In this document: positions 6,387-10,609 of the stretch, piece after piece
Layout: every line of letters begins with the position of its first letter
Position numbering within the stretch: position 1 is the first letter of the stretch
Assembly (NCBI GenBank): GCA_039934475.1
Contig: JBDTMC010000273.1
Span: 1-10,609 of the forward strand
Source of the DNA: JBDTMC01 sp039934475
GTDB lineage: Bacteria; Acidobacteriota; Terriglobia; Bryobacterales; Bryobacteraceae
Direction: 5' to 3'
Length of the DNA: 10,609 nucleotides
Position numbers and translations under genes: made by a program
Notes under the pieces: generated by a model
What the model was told of the DNA's origin: nothing
What the model saw: only the letters and a program-made list of their open reading frames with translations
Databases searched by the model: none

Positions 6387-6959
6387 TTAGGCCTCCAGGT
6401 TGTTTAACTCGTCGATCTCGCGCTGAAGGTCGCGCCGTTCGCGTAGGCGGATAACGAAGTACGCGACGATCCACACGACAACCAAGGTCATGAAGGGGAG
6501 CGCGTTCGGGAACAGCGACTTGTCACCAAGCTTTGCGACGGCCAATAGGAACGTGGCGATGGCGAGGACGATGGGCGCGAAACTCCAGAGGAGCGTGCGG
6601 CGAAGCAGGTCGCGGCGGCGCTGGATCTCGTGGCGGTAAAACTCGAGGCCAGTGCTGAGAGCGGCGTCTCCCGGCATGGCCTGCGGCCACATTCCGCGGT
6701 TGAGGAAGTAGAGCCCGAGGGCGCTCCATGCGATGGGAAGCGCGAAGGGCAGGCGCAGCGTTGGGAATTGTTTGACGCCGAACGCGTAGAAGACGGCAAC
6801 GAACAGTAAAACTGCGACGCTGCCGAGTAGTTGCCGGCGCGTTTTGGCGTTGAGGTCGCGCACTTTTCGACGGATCTTCTCGAGTGTGATCATTGATGGC
6901 TCCGTGGGCTGGGCTTGCCAGACTTTGCGAGGGTCGTTCTGAGAGGAATCATTGCGCAT
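6387..6959 (-). CDS. Four-helix membrane protein coupled to ECF sigma factor
   Basis: A 190-residue inner-membrane protein. A charged, probably cytoplasmic N-terminus (residues 1-42, with the motif WQAQPTEPSMITLEKIRRK) is followed by four likely transmembrane helices at about 43-61, 70-87, 122-142 and 152-171. It ends in a charged helix (RLRERRDLQREIDEL). Between helices 2 and 3 lies a basic, probably cytoplasmic segment (EFYRHEIQRRRDLLRR). The gene overlaps the sigma factor gene by 11 nt and has a strong AAGGAGG ribosome site (6971-6965) inside it, 5 nt before the ATG, so production of the two is linked. From memory, such proteins commonly follow ECF sigma factor genes in Acidobacteria. By position it is a candidate anti-sigma factor or membrane partner, but it lacks the recognisable zinc-type anti-sigma motif (HxxxCxxC). 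The role is therefore inferred from context. Confidence 0.82.
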   Translation of the reverse strand: MRNDSSQNDPRKVWQAQPTEPSMITLEKIRRKVRDLNAKTRRQLLGSVAVLLFVAVFYAFGVKQFPTLRLPFALPIAWSALGLYFLNRGMWPQAMPGDAALSTGLEFYRHEIQRRRDLLRRTLLWSFAPIVLAIATFLLAVAKLGDKSLFPNALPFMTLVVVWIVAYFVIRLRERRDLQREIDELNNLEA

Positions 6960-7491
6960 GGCGGCCTCCTTCGTGAAAGCGGCGCGCGAGGATGTTCTTG
7001 ATGCGATGAATGCGCATGGCTACACTGCCGGGTGACAGTCCGGTGATCTCAGCGATGGCCGCCGCGTCCATCTCTTCGAGGTAGGAGACGATGACCTGGC
7101 GGTCGAGGGGTTTCAGTTGCTGGATGAGTGCCGCCAGGCGCTCGAGGTTGAGGCTGTGGTCCGAGGCGGGCTGTTTGCCGGGCAGGGCGTCGAGTTCCTC
7201 GAGGCTGACGAGCTTTGAAACGCGCCGCTCGCGGAGGATGTGGGATGCGGCGACGTGGTGGGCAACCCGGTAGACCCAGGTGCGGGTGGAACAGCGGGCG
7301 TCGAAGCGCTGGAAGCTGCGCCAGAGTTGGAAGTGAATTTCCTGGGTGAGGTCGCGGCGCTTGTCGGGGTCCGTTTCATAGGCACGAGCGAGGCGTTCGA
7401 GCGCAGCGCCGAATTGGTCCGCGGCGGTCCGGTAGAGGTCATCCTGGCTCGTGTCTGCGCTCAATGTGCCCTTGGCTCCTTCCACACTCAA
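6949..7491 (-). CDS. RNA polymerase ECF-type sigma factor
   Basis: An alternative sigma factor of about 180 residues with the two-domain ECF layout. Region 2 spans about 23-90 (DLTQEIHFQLWRSFQRFD, then TRTWVYRVAHHVAASH). Region 4 spans about 117-172 (LKPLDRQVIVSYLEEM and the helix-turn-helix IAEITGLSPGSVAMRIHRIK). It directs core RNA polymerase to its own promoter set. The start is uncertain. TTG at 7491 gives the longest protein but has no good ribosome site. A GTG at 7485 and a TTG at 7464 are alternatives, the last preceded by purine-rich AAGG motifs. It begins about 24 nt after the TolC-like gene, on the same strand, so it may be co-transcribed with the exporter. Its stop overlaps the membrane protein gene. 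No target promoters can be assigned from this window. Confidence 0.9.
   Translation of the reverse strand: MSVEGAKGTLSADTSQDDLYRTAADQFGAALERLARAYETDPDKRRDLTQEIHFQLWRSFQRFDARCSTRTWVYRVAHHVAASHILRERRVSKLVSLEELDALPGKQPASDHSLNLERLAALIQQLKPLDRQVIVSYLEEMDAAAIAEITGLSPGSVAMRIHRIKNILARRFHEGGRHAQ
6965..6971 (-). promoter_or_regulatory. Strong ribosome binding site inside the sigma factor gene
   Basis: AAGGAGG, 5 nt before the ATG at 6959, lies within the last codons of the sigma factor gene. It fixes the membrane protein start and allows translational coupling across the 11-nt overlap. Confidence 0.75.
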
Positions 7492-7515
7492 GGTAGTCGG
7501 TGCGGAGCGGAGTTT

Positions 7516-8901
7516 CTAACGGTGGGACTGCGCTTCGGCGATGGCGAGTTGGTAGAGGGCCCAGGCGCGATGGTAGTCGGCTACGGCAGCGACTTCGCTG
7601 ACGGAGGCGTCGAACGTGGATTGTTCGCGGAGGTTGACGAGGAAGAGGGAGCTATCACCGAGGTCGAACTTGGCGCGCTCGGCGTCTTCCAGGCGGCGGT
7701 TGACGTCTACTGACTCGCGTAGGACCACGACTCGTTCGTGGGCGCGCTTCACCGCGGAGTAGGCGTCGCGGACTTCAACTATCGCCTGCTCGCGGCCATA
7801 CTTTTCGCGCTGTTCGATCTGTTGGAGACGGGCTTCGGCGGACTTGAGTTGACCGGCGGCGCGGCGGCGCTGGAAGGGCAGTTCGAAGATGATGCCGGCG
7901 CGGAGTTCAGCGGGGCCACGCTTCACTGGGCCTTCTCCCCACATGCGGGTGGCGCTGACGACGAGGTCGATATTGGGCGCGTTCTGGTTGCGGGCCAGTT
8001 CGGCATCGACGCGCGTTTGGTCGCGCTGGGCGAGGTAGCGCTGGACATCGGGACGGCGTTTGAGAGCGATGTCGATGTCTTCGAGCAGACGGTCCTCGGT
8101 GATCGCCTGCGGTTCGGGGAATCCGGCGGGCACGCGATCGGAGCCGGGAACGACGGTTTCTCCCGCATCAGTACGGTAGTAAAGCGACAGTTCATTGCCA
8201 GCGGCTTCGAGGGCACGCTGGCTCTCCACAAGCTGGGCGCGACGGGTGAGGATGGCGCGCTCATTGTCGATGACTTCGACGGCGGGGATCTGGCCGAGCT
8301 TGAGGGCCTCCCGCAACTGGGCGTCGCGTGCGATGGCAATGCCGAGGACGCTCTTGGCGAGTTCGTAGCGGCGTCCGGCGGCTACCCAATCCCAGTAACG
8401 GCGCGTGGCCGCCTGAACAATGAGAAGGCGCTGTTGTTCTATAGAGAGCGATGTAAGTCTCTGGCTAATACGAGCCTTTTGCACGCCGGCGCGGCGTGAA
8501 TCGAGTGCGCGATCCTTCCACAGCGGGAGGCGGATGCCGGCGCGGTATTCGCCCAGATTGAGGGTTTGGAGCTTGCCATCGTAGGGAGCGTAGCTGCCAT
8601 CCCCAAGACGCCAGCCGGCTGTGGCGGAGGCGCCCCACTGGCTGAGAGGCTGTTCGACGCCGGCGTTGTAGCGCTGGTTGTCGTAGTAGGTGAACGAATC
8701 CGAATCTAGGTTGGCGCGGACGACGGTGTCGAACGCGCTTTCGGCCACGAGGGTATCGCCGTCCGCGATGCGACGTTCGGCGAGGGCAGCCAGCAGAGGT
8801 GGATAGTTCCTGTCGACGCTTTTCAAGACGTCGTTGAGTTGCAGCGGCCCCTGCGCGTAAACGGGAATCAAGCTGGCGAGTGTGAAGAGCGCGAACCTCA
8901 C
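7516..8901 (-). CDS. TolC-family outer-membrane efflux/secretion channel
   Basis: A 461-residue outer-membrane factor that would form the trimeric exit duct of a tripartite exporter. Residues 1-16 look like a Sec signal peptide, with likely cleavage after V-Y-A. The mature protein starts with LQLNDVLKSVDRNYPPLLAA, the usual first helix of TolC-like proteins. Two repeats follow, each with long alpha-helices (RYWDWVAAGRRYELAKSVL in the first; VRDAYSAVKRAHERVVVLRE and VNRRLEDAERAKFDLGDSS in the second) and the short strands of the barrel. There is no lipobox cysteine. The gene starts with GTG, overlapping the HlyD-like gene stop as GTGA, so the adaptor and channel are made together. Length is normal for the family. 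The exported substrate is unknown. Confidence 0.92.
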   Translation of the reverse strand: MRFALFTLASLIPVYAQGPLQLNDVLKSVDRNYPPLLAALAERRIADGDTLVAESAFDTVVRANLDSDSFTYYDNQRYNAGVEQPLSQWGASATAGWRLGDGSYAPYDGKLQTLNLGEYRAGIRLPLWKDRALDSRRAGVQKARISQRLTSLSIEQQRLLIVQAATRRYWDWVAAGRRYELAKSVLGIAIARDAQLREALKLGQIPAVEVIDNERAILTRRAQLVESQRALEAAGNELSLYYRTDAGETVVPGSDRVPAGFPEPQAITEDRLLEDIDIALKRRPDVQRYLAQRDQTRVDAELARNQNAPNIDLVVSATRMWGEGPVKRGPAELRAGIIFELPFQRRRAAGQLKSAEARLQQIEQREKYGREQAIVEVRDAYSAVKRAHERVVVLRESVDVNRRLEDAERAKFDLGDSSLFLVNLREQSTFDASVSEVAAVADYHRAWALYQLAIAEAQSHR

Positions 8902-10220
8902 TTACTCACCCCCGGCTCACCTTCGGCGATGACAGGCGGGAAGCCGTTGAACTGACGCCACAACTCAAAGCCGAGAGGCACCTGTTTGAGTAGCACCCAG
9001 CCGTTGGCTTGTACTCCCTGGCGCAAATAGGCTTTGGACGGCCAGGGGGAATCCTCCGTATCCGGTTCGACGAGGACGCGAAACTGGCCCTTGCCATTGT
9101 CGGTGGAGTCCACGAGGATGACGCGACCGCCGAAAGTTCCGACGGCTACCGAAGGCCAGCCTACGAACTGGATGGCAGGCCAGCCGTTGAACTGGAGGCG
9201 GACGAGGTCATTGCGGCGCACCAGCGGGACGTCGTTGCCGTTGAGGAAGAGTTCCACCACGGGAGAGGTGACGTCGGGGACGAAGTCGGCGAGCTTTTCG
9301 CCACTCTTGAGGAGTTCGCTTCCCGGTTGGGCGAACAAGCGGAAGATGGTGCCGTCGCGCGGCGCACGTACCAGTTGGGTACTCTGGCGAGACAAACTGC
9401 CAGAGGCTCGCTCCGACTCCGCGCGTGCACTTTGGACCTCGGCCTTCGCCGATTCCAGAGAGGCGCGAGCGCTGCGGATGAGCGCGTTCTGGTCAGTGCT
9501 GACCTTCAGCAGGTCGGCTTCTAATGCCACCTGGTCGTTCTTCGTTGCGTTGAGGGCAGCCTGCCGGGCGAGAAGGTCAGCGGCTGCGGAATCCATCTCG
9601 AGTTGGGCGAGTTCGACGTTGCGCTGGGAGGTTAGGCCATTGTCGAAGAGCTTCTTCTGGCGCTCCCTGTTGAGATCGGCGGTAATTTGGCGAGCGCGGG
9701 CGGCTTCCAGGCTCTGCTCGGCGGCGTTGAGGCGGTCAATCGCCATTTGGACTCGGGACTGTGCGGCGGAGATGGCGTTGCGCCGCGATTCCTCCAATTG
9801 CAGGATCTGTTGATTCATCTCCTCAACGCGACGGTTGGACGCGACAAAGCGGCCTTCCACAGCCTCGCGGACGCTGGACAACCGCGCGAGCATGTTGGGG
9901 TCCTGATCGGCCATTTCCACCACCACGTCACCGGCTTTGACGCGGGTTCCTTCCACGACGTGCCATTTGACGATGCGTCCTTCGACGGGCGCTTCGAGGG
10001 ACTGCTGGCGCTCCACTGGTGTGAGCGCGATAACGCGGCCCTTACCGGGCACGCTCTGCTGCCAGGGGGTAAAGATGAGGGCTAAAACGATCACAAGAAA
10101 GAGAAGTGTAAGGATGGATGCCAACGTGCGCGTGGCGTGCGGCGCGCGCACTTGTTCGATGGCAGGCAGGGTGCCCAATTCGCCTATCGATCCAATGGTG
10201 CGAGTGTGTCCGTTGGCCAT
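8898..10220 (-). CDS. HlyD-like periplasmic adaptor (membrane fusion protein)
   Basis: A 440-residue adaptor linking an inner-membrane ABC transporter to the TolC-like channel. It has a short cytoplasmic N-terminus and one transmembrane helix at about 33-51. A first lipoyl/biotinyl-like half follows at 78-103 (EAPVEGRIVKWHVVEGTRVKAGD as two short pieces), then a long alpha-helical hairpin at about 112-280, rich in Ala, Glu, Gln and Arg. The second lipoyl half starts near 283 (VRAPRDGTIFRLFAQPG), followed by a beta-barrel region. I chose ATG 10220, one nucleotide after the stop of the ABC gene. The longer frame to 10289 would run into the ABC coding region and add a non-homologous-looking leader. 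The order ABC, adaptor, channel is that of type I secretion or small-molecule efflux operons. The cargo is not evident. Confidence 0.92.
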   Translation of the reverse strand: MANGHTRTIGSIGELGTLPAIEQVRAPHATRTLASILTLLFLVIVLALIFTPWQQSVPGKGRVIALTPVERQQSLEAPVEGRIVKWHVVEGTRVKAGDVVVEMADQDPNMLARLSSVREAVEGRFVASNRRVEEMNQQILQLEESRRNAISAAQSRVQMAIDRLNAAEQSLEAARARQITADLNRERQKKLFDNGLTSQRNVELAQLEMDSAAADLLARQAALNATKNDQVALEADLLKVSTDQNALIRSARASLESAKAEVQSARAESERASGSLSRQSTQLVRAPRDGTIFRLFAQPGSELLKSGEKLADFVPDVTSPVVELFLNGNDVPLVRRNDLVRLQFNGWPAIQFVGWPSVAVGTFGGRVILVDSTDNGKGQFRVLVEPDTEDSPWPSKAYLRQGVQANGWVLLKQVPLGFELWRQFNGFPPVIAEGEPGVSK

Positions 10221-10221
10221 C

Positions 10222-10609
10222 TTATGCCGCCGCCTCAACCATGCCAGCGCGGAGTTCCACGACTCTGTCGCAGAAAGCAAGAATGTCATCGCGATGACTG
10301 ACTACGATGAGGGTCCATGGTGCGCTGCGATCGAAGAGCATTTCCTCGACGCGGCGCCGATCCGCCGCGTCGTCGATGCGGTCGAGGCTCTCGTCAAGAA
10401 TGAGCAGGCGTGGGCGGGACGAGATGGCGCGGGCTAGCATGAGGCGCGCCGCCTGTCCACCGGAAAGCGGATTTCCACCGGTGGCAAGGATGGTATTGAT
10501 GCCCTGGGGGAGGGCTTGCACCTCCGCTAGCAGGCCGACACGGTTGAGGGCGTCGCGGATGTCGCCGAGGGTCATTTCCTCGCGTCCCATTTTCACATTG
10601 GCGGCGATC
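10222..10609 (-). CDS. ABC exporter, C-terminal part of ATPase domain (runs off right edge)
   Basis: Only the last 128 or so residues are in the window. The visible part opens with I-A-A-N-V-K-M-G-R, the segment after the Q-loop in exporter-type nucleotide-binding domains. It then has the ABC signature NPLSGGQAARLMLARAI, Walker B RLLILDE with its catalytic Glu, a D-loop S-L-D-R-I-D, and the switch histidine in VVSHR. Walker A and the membrane domain lie beyond the edge. The D-loop region reads DESLDRID instead of the common DEATSALD. The stop is one nucleotide before the adaptor start, so the gene heads the visible export operon and should energise it. Frame stays open to the window edge. Whether a membrane or peptidase domain is fused upstream cannot be seen. 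Confidence 0.88.
   Translation of the reverse strand, partial: IAANVKMGREEMTLGDIRDALNRVGLLAEVQALPQGINTILATGGNPLSGGQAARLMLARAISSRPRLLILDESLDRIDDAADRRRVEEMLFDRSAPWTLIVVSHRDDILAFCDRVVELRAGMVEAAA

Noticed and set aside
7738..8499. Plus-strand open frame (253 codons) opposite the TolC-like gene
   Set aside because: It is a mirror of a confident coding region. The composition is Gly/Ala/Asp-rich and without recognisable motifs.
9034..9813. Plus-strand open frame (259 codons) opposite the HlyD-like gene
   Set aside because: The translation is Ser/Arg/Trp-rich low-complexity sequence, and the minus-strand adaptor is unambiguous.

Overview
The window is GC-rich and densely coded. It reads as chromosomal DNA of a Gram-negative-type bacterium, since it encodes a TolC-family outer-membrane channel and a HlyD-type periplasmic adaptor. 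From memory, the ECF sigma factor followed by a small membrane protein, and the style of the SulP, export and subtilase proteins, resemble Acidobacteriota (Bryobacterales/Solibacter-like). That placement is an impression, not a measurement.

Left block (1-3407, all minus strand): a compact three-gene operon, read right to left. It encodes a cytoplasmic subtilisin-like serine protease (S8) with an uncharacterised N-terminal region, a ComEC-like metallo-beta-lactamase-fold hydrolase, and the start of a DUF2235 alpha/beta hydrolase that runs off the left edge. Gaps are 10 and 12 nt, and the second stop codon lies inside the next gene's Shine-Dalgarno. Three unrelated hydrolases so tightly coupled, none with an export signal, make this the best candidate in the window for an undescribed effector or conflict system.

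Middle block: a SulP anion transporter with a C-terminal STAS domain (3515-5191, plus strand) is transcribed divergently from the protease, probably from its own promoter at 3442-3470. It meets the next genes tail to tail, the two stop codons sharing a CTAG. Opposite it lies a two-gene cassette of unknown function (6315 down to 5188, minus strand). It comprises a 149-residue helical protein and a roughly 226-residue protein with a T-C-D-L motif, translationally coupled through a TTGA overlap. The second gene carries an apparent one-base frameshift at 5442-5444.

Right block (6387-10609, all minus strand): the 3' end of an ABC transporter nucleotide-binding domain, a HlyD-like adaptor, a TolC-like channel, an ECF sigma factor and a four-helix membrane protein, all closely spaced or overlapping. 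The first three would form a type I-style export machine spanning both membranes. The sigma factor and membrane protein are a regulatory pair that may be co-transcribed with it.

No tRNA, rRNA, CRISPR array, transposase or other mobile element was seen, and no gene-free stretch exceeds about 110 bases.
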